DNA of 64,000 nucleotides from Azorinus chamasolen. Taxonomy: Eukaryota; Mollusca; Bivalvia; Cardiida; Solecurtidae. The stretch lies in contig OY755240.1 in NCBI GenBank assembly GCA_963576725.1, positions 30,771,932-30,835,931 on the forward strand. Reading direction: 5' to 3'. The position numbers were made by a program, and so were the translations under genes. This document shows positions 10,996 to 22,600 of this stretch, in pieces. The stretch's first letter is position 1, and every line of letters begins with the position of its first letter. The notes below the pieces were generated by a model. It did no database searches. It was given only the letters and a program-made list of their open reading frames with translations, and was not told where the DNA came from.

Positions 10996-11170
10996 CCCTT
11001 TTTCTGATGAATATTCATGAGAAAAGACATGAATTCACGAGTATTCAAAATATTACAAAGAATAGGAAAACTGAATATTTTAGCCAAGTCGGAAACGGTA
11101 GAATCATTTTTTTTTGTTATTGCACAGGCAAACAGAACAGACCCTGATCAGACAACTCCTACAGGAGACT
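10996..11170. mobile_element. Family B MITE, 3' truncated
   Basis: TTAA then CCCTTTTTCTGATGAATATT, with AACAGACCCTGATCAGACA and CTCCTACAGGAGAC. It stops where the next element (11,188) begins. Confidence 0.65.
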
Positions 11171-11187
11171 AGTGTAAGAAATAATTA

Positions 11188-11391
11188 CAGTAAAACCTCT
11201 CTATAACGGTCACTGAATTGTGTTAGTTGTTTGATATTTAGGGCAGGTGGTCGCTTAAAGAATGGTGAAAGTAAAACAGAACGCTCCTATAGGAGCGTTC
11301 TGTTTTACTTTCACCTTGCTTTAAGCAGCCACCTGCCTTTAACGCAAAATACTTGATGTAATTTAGTGGCCGTTATAGAGAGGTTTTACTA
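11188..11391. mobile_element. Family A MITE (TATAACGG subtype)
   Basis: CAGTAAAACCTCTCTATAAC is mirrored by TTATAGAGAGGTTTTACTA. The centre is a long hairpin: AGTAAAACAGAACGCTCC faces GGAGCGTTCTGTTTTACT. TA lies on both sides. Confidence 0.9.
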
Positions 11392-11642
11392 TACCAATAG
11401 TTACGATCGCCATATGTTAGAAATTACGATAGTCGTACGATCTTCAGTATGGCGAGTTCTACTTTCAAAGAAGACATACAAACGATTGTTTATTCTCTAG
11501 TGTGGTAAATAGCGTATATATTTATCGTATTGCATTTGAAACATATCTATGCTATTTCATAATACAATATTGTCATTATCAAATACCGTAACTGTATAGC
11601 TTTGGAAATATGCTATTGCAGACTTTATCTTTGTTTTACCCT

Positions 11643-12088
11643 TAACCCTTTCCCTGGTGAATATTCATAAAGGAAATAATTACGTCACAAATATTAATAA
11701 GATTATTTTTTATAATGGCTTATGAACACATGCTATTTTGGCCCAGGAAGATGCTGTAGAATCAGATCTACGTTTTGTCCCGAATTAAGTTTCTAAATGA
11801 CTTAACCCTTTACCGCATGATGATTTGCCTATAGACATAAGCGAACTGATTCTGTGAGGTGAATATTCAATGCGCCTTTCTACGTCTTAGTCAACAGAGA
11901 AGACCAAGATACGACGGCTCCTGTTGGAGTTGTCTGATCTGAATCTACTGTTTTCAAAGGCGTGATAAAGCGTTTACATAAGGTGAAGGATTACTGAAAA
12001 AAGTAAACTCTTGTCCGACGTCTCATATAAGCCGTCTGAACAGGGTTTACTTTGTTAGCAAAGGCGTTTCTATGAGAGAAGGGGTTAA
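11643..12088. mobile_element. Family B MITE nested in another family B MITE
   Basis: The outer copy runs from TTAA at 11,643 (CCCTTTCCCTGGTGAATATT) to AGAGAAGGGGTTAA at 12,088. The inner copy starts at TTAA 11,803 (CCCTTTACCGCATGATG) and ends near 11,991 with AAGGTGAAGGATTA. Each has its own GACGGCTCC-like hairpin. Confidence 0.65.
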
Positions 12089-12239
12089 GGTGATACGTGT
12101 ACGTACAAGTGTCGTTGGTGTAAGGGAAACTACCATTCTGTAGTAACAGGCAGGGCTTCAGCAGTTATCTCCCTGTCAACTTATTCACACCTTATCTACA
12201 ATGAAACGTATGCCCGAGAGAGTTTGTACGACAGATTAA

Positions 12240-12684
12240 ACCCTTTACCTCATAAATATTCATATAAGATATACTGACATCATAAATATTTGTTTTAGTA
12301 GCTGAATATTTATAATGATGTATGCACACATGATGGTTTGGCTTTGGCAAAAACTAGAATTAGATCTGTATACAGTAAAACCCCTCTAATGCGACCACCA
12401 AAAATGGGCATAATTCATTCTGGGTAGCAGAGGCAGGTGGTAGCTTAATGCAGGACGAAATATATGCAGACAGCTATAGGAGCTGTCTGCATAACTTTCG
12501 TCCTGCATTAATCAACCACCTGTTTATAAAAGCAAAAATGTTTATTCATTAAGTGATCGCATTAGAGGTTTTCTACTGTAAATCCGTAAGCAAATAGAGA
12601 CGACTCCGATGGCTCCTGCAGAAGCCGTCTGATCTGGATCTACTCTGGTTGCAAAGACTAAAAGGTTTCTCTATCAGGCAAAGG
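12240..12684. mobile_element. Family B MITE split by a family A MITE
   Basis: Opens CCCTTTACCTCATAAATATT after TTAA and closes AGGCAAAGGG before TTAA at 12,685. Its middle is interrupted by the family A copy at 12,373-12,578. The B hairpin GATGGCTCCTGCAGAAGCCG resumes after it. Confidence 0.8.
12373..12578. mobile_element. Family A MITE (TAATGCG subtype)
   Basis: CAGTAAAACCCCTCTAATGC and GCATTAGAGGTTTTCTACTG are inverted. TA lies at 12,371-12,372 and 12,579-12,580. Core: GGTGGTAGCTTAATGCAGG with loop GACAGCTATAGGAGCTGTC. A core-only A remnant lies at 12,860-12,935. Confidence 0.9.
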
Positions 12685-13035
12685 GTTAACTCCACCCACT
12701 TTACAGACTGTATTAGAAAAGGGAAACATATCACCAAAATACAGCAAATCGTGCTTTCATTGAACAGAAACTGATTTATTCCATGTACTTTGAGTAACAT
12801 GTACACCATGGGCAAGGGATGTGGCATATATGTGGCTGGTGTGACCATATAACTCACGTAGGAGTCTGTAAAAGCAAGTAAAACATGCGGTAGCTTAAGG
12901 CTCCTATAGGAGTCTTGCATTAACCTACCACCTGTAAAAATACAGAATTGTACTTCTTTGGATGCATTACTGTATGATAAATGTGTGTGCATATTGTAAG
13001 AATAGGCAAACAATTTCAAAATATGTCCAATACTA

Positions 13036-14779
13036 TACTGGACCAAAAAAGAAACCTGACTGTGCATAGTTGGCCTTTTTGTGGAAATTGTTGGGCGTGT
13101 TATTTATTTTGAAGTAATAAACTTAAATTAGATGTGTTTTGAGCATGTATGTGAATTTTTAGCTTTCTTGCATACGTAATGTATGATTTAGATGCCAGTT
13201 TATATGGTAGGGGTGTAAAACGAAAATTTCAAAATGTGTATGTGTGTAACATGGTCACTGGATGCCCCGTAAGTCAGGTTTCTGTGCATTTTGTCGTTTC
13301 CATGTTGCCGTTAATATCGATTGTGACCACCCCTTGCCCGTATGAGTGCCAATATACGCCTTCTCATCGAGTTGACGTAGCGCTGGATCACATGATTAGG
13401 CATGTTGTTCCATTCTGCTGCGAGGGCGTTCGCCAGTTGGCCGATGTTGTTAATGTTGTAATTGCGGCGAACACGTCTCCCTAACTCATCCCATACATGT
13501 TCGATGGGATTCATGTCGGGAGACATGGCTGGCCACTGCATAACGTTGATGTTAGCAGCGGCCAACCGAGTCCTTGTGACCCTCGCTACATGTGGACGGG
13601 CGTTGTCCTGTTGCAGTGTAGCAGGAGCATGTCTTTGAAGGAATGGAAGGGCTTCCGGAACTAAAACTGCATTGATGTACCGTTGGGCATTCATGTTTCC
13701 ATGAATGACAACGAGTCTTGTCTTCCGCCCGTCCATAATGCCGCCCCATACCATCACGCCTCCGCCGCCAAACCTATCATGCTCCCTGACACAACATTGG
13801 GCGAATATTTCACCTCGACGACGGTAAACGCGTTGCCGACCGTCGGCAAAATTCAGATTGAACCTCGACTCGTCCGAAAAGAGGACAGAGTTCCAGTCCC
13901 GGCGACGCCAATAACGGTGCCTACGCGCCCATTGCATCCGTCCACGGCGGTGGCGTAACGTCATTACACTTCCAGTATATGGACGTCGGGCTGTGATAGG
14001 GCGATTCTGTTGCGGACAGTCTGCGGGTGGACGTTAAAGTGACGTGCTGTCTGAGTTACGGATGTAAATATGGAAAAATAGTCAAACAGGGAGAGCCACA
14101 CACGAAATGACATCGCAGCAAACACCATCAAACAAGAAACGTTAAAGCCACAAGACAAAACATAACAGGACGCATATCAAGACGAAAAACATTTAACATT
14201 AAGCATATTAAACAACAAAATTGACCGTAGGCTGAAAGCAGGAGTACCGCCTTGGAACGGCCAGCAACCAAAATAAGCTACAAACCTGTTACGTAAGTGA
14301 CGTAATACAATAGCATGACCGTCCCGTTGGCTAGTTGCTCTTGGTTTACCTGACATGGGACGATCATGCACAGTACCAGTCTGCCGGAAACGTCTTGCCA
14401 GTTCAAAAATTGTATTTCTACTGCAATTTAATGTCCGGCTGACGTTGATCGGTGATACTCCACCAGGCAGCATTCCAATTGCTCTATTTCTCTCTGCTTC
14501 TGAAAGCCTAGGCATTATTTCGGTCTTGATTTTTTGTTGTGTTTGTGATGTCAGTGTAGCTTAGCTAACTTGTGAGACTTTTGTCGGCCTGCTATCTGAC
14601 CGGATTCGTGCTGCACAAGGTTCAGGTGCGAAACAAGATAATGTGGTTTTGACCGAGTTTAAGAGATAGCACACAGTACAAATTGTACACACGTGTTGAA
14701 ACCAAATAAATGCATATAGTGTTTTAATTAAAAAGTTAATTAAAGTTATGTAGCGTCATGTTTCTTTTTTGGTTCAGTA
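13036..14779 (-). mobile_element. Tc1-like DNA transposon, 1.74 kb, decayed
   Basis: The left end TACTGGACCAAAAAAGAAAC is mirrored by the right end GTTTCTTTTTTGGTTCAGTA, giving terminal repeats of about 27 bp. TA lies at 13,034-13,035 and 14,780-14,781, the expected Tc1/mariner target duplication. One transposase reading frame fills most of the interior on the minus strand. Length and ends suit a complete but mutated copy. Confidence 0.9.
13311..14515 (-). pseudogene. Tc1-like transposase, DD34E, broken
   Basis: The start at 14,515 (MPRLSEAERNRAIGML) opens paired helix-turn-helix domains with RTLNCSRNTIFELARRFRQT and a basic GKPRATSQRD linker. After LRNRF about 200 bp of non-matching sequence intervenes, then TARHFNVHPQTVRNRI resumes. 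A frameshift near 14,000 precedes ARRPYTGS and the 217-codon catalytic block (13,964-13,311). In that block the acidic triad is Asp31 (LFSDESRF), Asp120 (LQQDNARPH) and Glu155 (NPIEHVWDEL). Thirty-four residues separate the last two, the DD34E signature of Tc1. The glycine-rich GGGGVMVWGG motif is present. The enzyme would cut and paste the element at TA sites; this copy cannot encode it unless the 200-bp interruption is an intron, and the frameshift remains. Confidence 0.9.
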
Positions 14780-14784
14780 TATAT

Positions 14785-15527
14785 TTAGTTATCAAACATT
14801 TCATTTCAAAAACACGAGCAAAATTTCAAAATAGTTTGTTTCCTGGAGAAACGTGGAGTAAAGCAAGTTATACATTTACTCCATGAATATTAATGCAAGA
14901 AATAATCAATCAGATTAATTGCTATAATAGCACATGGACACAGGAATACGCGACCATGACAACTATAGAATCATATCTACAATAAAACCTCTCTATAACG
15001 GCCACTAAATTACATCAATGATGTTGTGTTTAACGCAAGTGGCTGCTTAAAGCAAGGTGAAAGTAAAACAGAACGTTCCTATTGGAGCGTTCTGTTTTAC
15101 TTTCACCTTGCTTTAAGCAGCCACCTGCCCTAAATACCAACTAATTACCACAATGTAGTGACCGTTATAGAGAGGTTTTACTGTATAATATATCAAACGC
15201 AAACAGAACAGACCCTGATCAAAAGGTTCATATAGGAGCCGTCTGATATGGGTCTGATTTGTTTGTACAAAATATGTAGATGATTACGGACTCGCTAGTA
15301 GCATGCAGAAATTTAATCCTTTCACCTTCCAATATATTTCGATTGTTAAGATTAATGTCTGTTTCAGGTTTGAAAGTGGCGTTCTTTTAAATTTCGTTAA
15401 AACAGCCTATTCCGTGTCAAAATAATTTGGAACCTGTTGAGGCACCGGGCTATTCGCCGCCTCACCTGGATTTAAACAGCTTGCAAAAGGTACCACCGAA
15501 AGAGTAAAATAGTGGCGACCTTAATGA
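14785..15527. repeat. Duplicated segment, copy 1, left block
   Basis: Matches 50,985-51,575 in order and orientation. Shared stretches include GTTTCCTGGAGAAACGTGGA, AATAGCACATGGACACA, GTTTGAAAGTGGCGTTCT and CACCTGGATTTAAACAGC. It contains a family B MITE (14,874-15,276) that is shared with copy 2, and a family A MITE that is not. Confidence 0.85.
14980..15183. mobile_element. Family A MITE with an empty-site paralogue
   Basis: CAATAAAACCTCTCTATAAC faces TTATAGAGAGGTTTTACTG, flanked by TA. At the matching position in copy 2 (about 51,207) the sequence reads ATCTATATTATATCAAACGC without any insert. Confidence 0.9.
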
Positions 15528-18500
15528 TGTTCTTGAAACACTATTATGTGTACATTGTAAATAGCAGAATTGGTGACGATAATCAAATTGGTGATTTTAC
15601 ATATATTGATACTACTGGGTGTAGTCTAATTGATTATTTTATATGTTCTGCAGACATATTGATTTTTTTGTGAATTTTGCAGTTGGCAATAATGGTGCCC
15701 TAAAGCACTTACCGCTACAGTTAACACTTGATTGTCAAACCAGATCTTGATATTGTCGATAATAATGCAGCCTATACTAAATATATTTTTTCTGAAGATC
15801 GGAAAGACAAAGAAAAGTATAGATCTATATTGGAAAAAAATATAACAAATGGGATGTTTGAATCCTATGATGAACTTTTAAATAATGAGAATGTTAGTAT
15901 TGATGAATTAATTAAATCATTTGAGGATATACTATTATCATGCTCAAAACCATTCAAGAAAACTTTAAAGACATCAAGAAAATCCCCTAAGAAATTTGAT
16001 CCATGGTTTGATGAAGCATGTTTTCTACTTAAAAAGAAACGTAACAAATTGCTGAGAACATTTAGACGTTTAGACGAACAAAAACAGTGGACGATTTATC
16101 GAAATATTTGGCATGCAAGAAAAGTTTTAAAAGTATATCGACCGAGAAAAAGGCAACCTATCATAAAGTGAAACTTGCATCTATTAGATAAGTCAATGGC
16201 AAATAGCAAGTTCTTTTGGAAAGAAATAAAAATCATAGTTAAACCGTATGATGTTACCCCAAACATTGACATTGACTAATGGTATGTTCATTTCTGTTCA
16301 CTTTTAACGATGCTAGTAGAAACGAAACTACCGAAACTACAGAACATCCTGATGATATATTCACTTCTAACTTCAATGAACTCGAAGAACTATAATAATT
16401 GTTTAATGGGGATATAACTTATGATGAAATTGATAATGCTGTAAAATAATTAAACGTTGACAAATCCTCATCAGGAATGATAATGGCGAAACATATTGTG
16501 TATGGGATAGACTTGATGATGCCTTTTATTGCACAGCTATTCAATAGGATCTTTAAGTCTGGAATATTTCCTAAAACTTGGTCTAGGTTTGTCATTGTGC
16601 CTGTACGCAAAAAGGGTTCCAAAAATGACCCTGACAATTATAGGGGCATAGCCCTAATAGAAAATTTAAGTAAAATATATAAAAGTATCCTGAATAAAAT
16701 ATTAACATATTATACTGATGCATTTGAAAAACTTAGTGAATCCCAAGCAGGTTTCAGGGCAGGCTATTCTACTATTGATAATGCTTTCATTCTTAAATCA
16801 ATTATTGTCAAAAGGGAAGGATATTATATGTTGCTTTTATTGATTTTAAAAAAGCAATTGATTCAGTCGACAGAATCAATTTATTTGCCGTCCTACAAAG
16901 AAATGGTATAAAAGGTAATTTATTTAAATCAATAAAATCCATATACATGTGTGTTAAAGCTGCGGTTAGAGTTGGTAATGAAGTAAGCGGCATTTTTGAT
17001 TGCCCTGTTGTATTGAGGCAGGGCTGTAATTTGAGTCCTGTATTGTTTGCATTGTTTATAAATGATTTAAGTGTATTGATAGATAATAGTGACTGCAGCG
17101 GGATCCAGCTACATCCTGATGCAATAAAGCTGTTCCTTTTAATGTTTGCTGACGATATTGCATTATTTGGAGATACTGTACATGAGCTCCAGAAACAACT
17201 GAATACTTTTAGAAACTTTTATGACTCATACAAGTTGAATGTAAACATACATAAACAAAACGTATGGTCTTCAAAAAAAGGTGGCACTTTATCTAAGCAC
17301 GAGAAATGGTTTTATAAAAAGACTCTTATAGAGATTGTTAATCGTTTTACATACGTATGAGTATTTTTACGTCCAAATTGTCAATGTTCAAAATGGCTGA
17401 GGCAATAGGTTTTAAAGGTAAAAGGGTGTTTGTTTCTCTGCTAACATACATGTATTTATACGAATACTTACCAATGTCATATAGGATGATTCAAACTATT
17501 TGATGTCAAAGTGGCTACGATTTTGTTATACGGTTCAGAACTATGGGGGCTCGAACAAATGAAATGTATAGAATATATATATATTCCTTTGAAAACTTGC
17601 AATGCAGCAATTATGGGTGATTGTGGACAGTTCCCAATGTATATCGCTTCGACAAAGAGATGTATTAAATACTGGTTACATAGTTTACATTTACCTGACA
17701 GCAGATATGTGCGTAAATGCTATAACATGTTAAAAATGCTTGACTCATCAGGAAAAACAAATTGGGTATCAAACGTAAGGCAAACACTATATAAAAATGG
17801 TTTTGGCTATGTTTTGGGAGAATCAGGCGGTTACAAATAAAAACTTATTTCTGGCACAGTTTACCCAACGGCTGAAAGATCAGTATCTTCAAAATTGGAC
17901 AGAAACTTGTAATAATAGCTCTGAACTAAGGACTTACGTTCATTTTAAATCACATTTTGAGCTTGAGCCATATCTAAATTGTCTTAACATTAAGAAATTC
18001 CGTTATTCGCTTGCTTCCTTCAGATGTTCATCTCATGAGTTAATGATAGAAAAAGGTAGATACATTGGTTTAGAAAAAGAAGAAAGAATTTGTCCTTACT
18101 GTAAAGCATGTATTGAAGATGAATATCACTTTTTATTGATATGTCCATTATATAAAGAACTCAGGGAAAAGTACATTTCTGAAAAATACTACAAGTGTCC
18201 AACCTTTCAATATTTCAAAATTCTAATACCAAGTAGAAATGAAACAATTATAAGACAATTAGCTGCATTTATATACTATGGCCTAAAGGAAAGGAAATGT
18301 TTATTAGCTGGTGAAAACTAATATACTATATACTTTAGCCATGTGTAAACAGCAAATGTTTGGGTTCTTCCCCATGAATATTGGAGGCAAGAGAGTATAC
18401 TACTTTACCTCTTTATTCCGTGTATATTGATGTAGCACTATATCTTACATCTTCATAGTATATTACTCCAGAATCAGTGAATAATAGTGTTACAGGTGTA

Positions 18501-18712
18501 CGCTCATTTTGAGTATCTGATTTGCTGTATGAACTCTAATTCAGATAAATGCCTCAAGATATATTGATTAGATCATATACTTTTACATATTTCTACTGGG
18601 TGTATGATTTAATTTTTCTTGTTAAACACTCATGCATGTACTGTTTATATGTTGTATATGTGTTTGGACCGGAGGCCTTTATCACAAAAAAATATATTGC
18701 TATTGCTTGCTC
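15528..18712 (+). mobile_element. Non-LTR retrotransposon insertion in the duplicated segment
   Basis: This 3.2-kb block is absent from copy 2, where the left block (ending AGTGGCAACCTTG) runs directly into the right block (ACGCCTCTTCACTGTAAC). Its contents are a 5'-truncated LINE plus flanking AT-rich sequence. Boundaries are accurate to about 20 bp. I see no clean target duplication. Confidence 0.7.
15590..18321 (+). pseudogene. LINE endonuclease end and reverse transcriptase, several frameshifts
   Basis: The end of the APE-type endonuclease is visible near 15,620 as TGCSLIDYFICS. A linker follows (15,728-16,171) with PWFDEACFLLKKKRNKL. Stops fill 16,172-16,470. The reverse transcriptase then shows FVIVPVRKKGSKNDPDNYRG, SQAGFRAGYSTIDNA, motif A as FIDFKKAIDSVDR (after a frameshift near 16,825), LRQGCNLSPVLFALFINDL, and motif C as MFADDIALFG. 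The C-terminal part (17,511-18,321, a further shift near 17,800) has a cysteine-histidine knuckle, CPYCKACIEDEYHFLLIC. Catalytic aspartates are kept but the frame is broken at least four times. The LINE clade is not resolved by eye. Confidence 0.85.
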
Positions 18713-19020
18713 AGACGTCACTCCATTGATGTAACAACTGGTGCATTAGAAAAAAATTGACAGTTTGCAAAACCCCCGAATTTTGTAAAACAAAAAGCGT
18801 ACGGAATATTTCGATTAATATTCTGTTTATCATGCAGCGTTTTATAGAAACTACAAAGTAAACTAAACGCACTAAAAGCTGACATTTTAGCTCTCTCTTT
18901 TAAGACAAGCACTTTTGTGTTTATTCTGCAAGACTTTTAACCTGCATTAAGCAGCCACTTGTCCGAAACACCGGCACTATTACTATTTTTAACGTCCGGT
19001 TTAGAGGGGTTTTACTGTAT
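18713..19020. repeat. Duplicated segment, copy 1, middle block
   Basis: Matches about 51,578-51,880: both have GATGTAACAACTGG-like or CTGTAACAACTTGG, then ATTAGAAAA, GGATATTTCGAT-like stretches and GTTTATCAT. A family A MITE straddles its end; here only its right half survives (18,935-19,020), while in copy 2 only its left half does. Confidence 0.75.
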
Positions 19021-19310
19021 TTGACAAAAGCGAAATATCAGTGTGAAAGATATGACACCGGTATTGGCAATATATAATTATATTACATCTAAATATGCAG
19101 TGAAAAATCTTGGCAGCGTTAAGTTGGCTGCCAGTTCGCAGTTCGCAGTTCGTTATTCGAATAACGAACTGCGAAATATTTCGCAGTTCGTTATTCGAAT
19201 AACGAACAACGAAATATTTCGCAGTTCGTTATTCGAATGTGAATAACGAAATAGTTTGCCATTTAATTTACGAATAACGAAATAGTCATTTAAGCTATAA
19301 ATTAACAGTA

Positions 19311-19511
19311 CAGTAGAACCCCTCTAATGCGACAACTAACAGAACAAACATAGGTGTCTTTATAAGCAGCTAGTAGCTTAAAGCAGGGTGAAAGTAATGC
19401 AGAAAGCTCCTATAGAAATTTTCTGCATAATTTTCGTTCTGTAATAAGCTACCACCTGTCTCTGCCAGATTTATGCCCCTTTTTTGTGTTCGCATTAAAG
19501 GGGTTTTACTC
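19311..19511. mobile_element. Family A MITE in the left arm
   Basis: CAGTAGAACCCCTCTAATGC faces GCATTAAAGGGGTTTTACTC. It sits between AAATTAACAGTA and AAATTATATTCTAG, the same neighbours, inverted, as the copy at 36,271. Confidence 0.9.
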
Positions 19512-19639
19512 AAATTATATTCTAGATAAAGTAGAACCGAATAATCGTTGGTACATATAAAAGTATCGTGAAAGTTTATGCAGTTTTCATTCGAATCACA
19601 AAATATAGTTTGTATTTTGTAAAATGATATTTTAGACAC

Positions 19640-22600
19640 ACTAGACCCAAGTCATAGTTGAATCAATGATTTCAATATAAAATCCGGAGCCATTTCGCAG
19701 TTCGTTATTCGAATAACGAAATATTTCGCAGTTCAACCTCCGAATAACGAAATGGCCAAAATAAGTTTTAAATGCGTAATAATGATATTTTAGACACACT
19801 AGACCCAGGTCATAGTGGAATCAATGATTTCTATATAAAATCCGGGACCATTTCGCAGTTCGTTATTCGAATAACGAAATATTTCGCAGTTCAACATCCG
19901 AATAACGAAATGGCAAAACTTAGTTTTAAATAGGTATGGATGATATTTTAGACACACTAGACCCAAGCCATATCGGAATCAATGATTTCTATTCAAAATC
20001 CGGGACCATTTCGCAGTTCGTTATTCGAATAACGAAATATTTCGCAGTTCAACCTCCGAATAACGAAATGGCCAAAATAAGTTTTAAATGCGTAATAATG
20101 ATATTTTAGACACACTAGACCCAAGATATAGTGGAATTCATGTTTTATATATAAAATCCGGGACCATTTCGCAGTTCGTTATTCGAATAACGAAATAATT
20201 CGCAGTTCAACATCCGAATAACGAAATGGCAAAACTAAGTTTTAAATAGGTAATAATGATATTTTAGACACACTAGACCCAAGTCATATCGGAATCAATG
20301 ATTTCTTTACAAAATCCGGGACCATTTCGCAGTTCGTTATTCGAATAACGAAATATTTCGCAGTTCAACCTCCGAATAACGAAATGGCTAAAATAAGTTT
20401 TAAATGCGTAATAATGATATTTTAGACACACTAGACCCAAGTTATAGTGGAATTCATGATTTATATATAAAATCGGGGACCATTTCGCAGTTCGTTATTC
20501 GAATAACGAAATATTTCGCAGTTCAACCTCCGAATAACGAAATGGCCAAAATAAGTTTTAAAGGCGTAATAATGATATTTTAGACACACCAGATCCAAGT
20601 CATAGTGGAATCAATGATTTCTATACAAAATCCGGGACAATTTCGCAGTTCGTTATTCGAATAACGAAATATTTCGCAGTTCAACCTCCGAATAACGAAA
20701 TGGCTAAAATAAGTTTTAAATGCGTAATAATGATATTTTAGACACACTAGACCCAAGTTATAGTGGAATTAATTATTTATATATAAAATCCGGGACCATT
20801 TCGCAGTTCGTTATTCGAATAACGAAATATTTCGCAGTTCAACCTGCGAATAACGAAATGGCCAAAATAAGTTTTAAATGCGTAATACTGATATTTTAGA
20901 CACACTAGACCCAAGCCATATCGGAATCAATGATTTCTATACAAAATCCGGGACCATTTCGCAGTTCGTTATTCGAATAACGGAATATTTCGCAGTTCAA
21001 CATCCGAATAACGAAATGGCAAAACTAAGTTTTAAATAGGTAATGATGATATTTTAGACACACTAGACCCAAGCCATATCGGAATCAATGATTTCTATAC
21101 AAAATCCGGGACCATTTCGCAGTTCGTTATTCGAATAACGAAATATTTCGCAGTTCAACATCCGAATAACGAAATGGATAAAATAAGTTTTAAATGCGTA
21201 ATACTGATATTTTAGACACACTAGACCCAAGTTGTAGTGGAATCAATGATTTCTATATAAAATCCGGAGCCATTTCGCAGTTCGTTATTCGAATAACGAA
21301 ATATTTCGCAGTTCAACCTCCGAATAACGAAATGGCTTAAATAAGTTTTAAATGCGTAATAATGATATTTTAGACACACTAGACCCAAGTCATAGTTGAA
21401 TCAATGATTTCAATATAAAATCCGGAGCCATTTCGCAGTTCGTTATTCGAATAACGAAATATTTCGCAGTTCAACCTCCGAATAACGAAATTGCCAAAAT
21501 AAGTTTTAAATGCGTAATAATGATATTTTAGACACACTAGACCCAGGTCATAGTGGAATCAATGATTTCTATATAAATCCGAGACCATTTCGCAGTTCGT
21601 TATTCGAATAACGAAATATTTCGCAGTTCAACCTCCGAATAACGAAATGGCAAAACTTAGTTTTAAATAGGTATGGATGATATTTTAGACACACTAGACC
21701 CAAACCATATCGGAATCAATGATTTCTATTCAAAATCCGGGACCATTTCGCAGTTCGTTATTCGAATAACGAAATAGTTCGCAGTTCAACCTCGGAATAA
21801 CGAAATGGCTAAAATAAGTTTTAAATGTGTAATAATGATATTTTAGACACACTAGACCCAAGTTATAGTGGAATTAATTATTTATATATAAAATCCGGGA
21901 TCATTTCGCAGTTCGTTATTCGAATAACGGAATATTTCGCAGTTCAACCTCCGAATAACGAAATGGCTAAAATAAGTTTTAAATGCGTAATAATGATATT
22001 TTAGACACACTAGACCCAAGTTATAGTGGAATTAATTATTTATATATAAAATCCGGGACCATTTCGCAGTTCGTTATTCGAATAACGAAATATTTCGCAG
22101 TTCAACCTCCGAATAACGAAATGGCCAAAATAGTTTTAAATGCGTAATAATGATATTTTAGACACACTAGACCCAAGTCATAGTGGAATCAATGATTTCT
22201 ATATAAAATCCGGAGCCATTTCGCAGTTCGTTATTCGAATAACGAAATATTTCGCAGTTCAACCTCCGAATAACGAAATGGCCAAAATAAGTTATAAATA
22301 GGTAATGATGATATTTTAGACACACTAGACCCAAGCCATATCGGAATCAATGATTTCTATACAAAATCCGGGACCATTTCGCAGTTCGTTATTCGAATAA
22401 CGGAATATTTCGCAGTTCAACATCCGAATAACGAAATGGCAAAACTAAGTTTAGGTAATGATGATATTTTAGACACACTAGACCCAAGCCATATCGGAAT
22501 CAATGATTTCTATACAAAATCCGGGACCATTTCGCAGTTCGTTATTCGAATAACGAAATATTTCGCAGTTCAACCTCCGAATAACGAAATGGCTAAAATA

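Noticed and set aside
12573..13067. 164-codon minus-strand frame
   Set aside because: It spans pieces of B, A and Tc1 element ends with no consistent domain; chance frame.
13179..13958. Plus-strand frames of 91-101 codons
   Set aside because: Antisense shadows of the Tc1 transposase on the minus strand.
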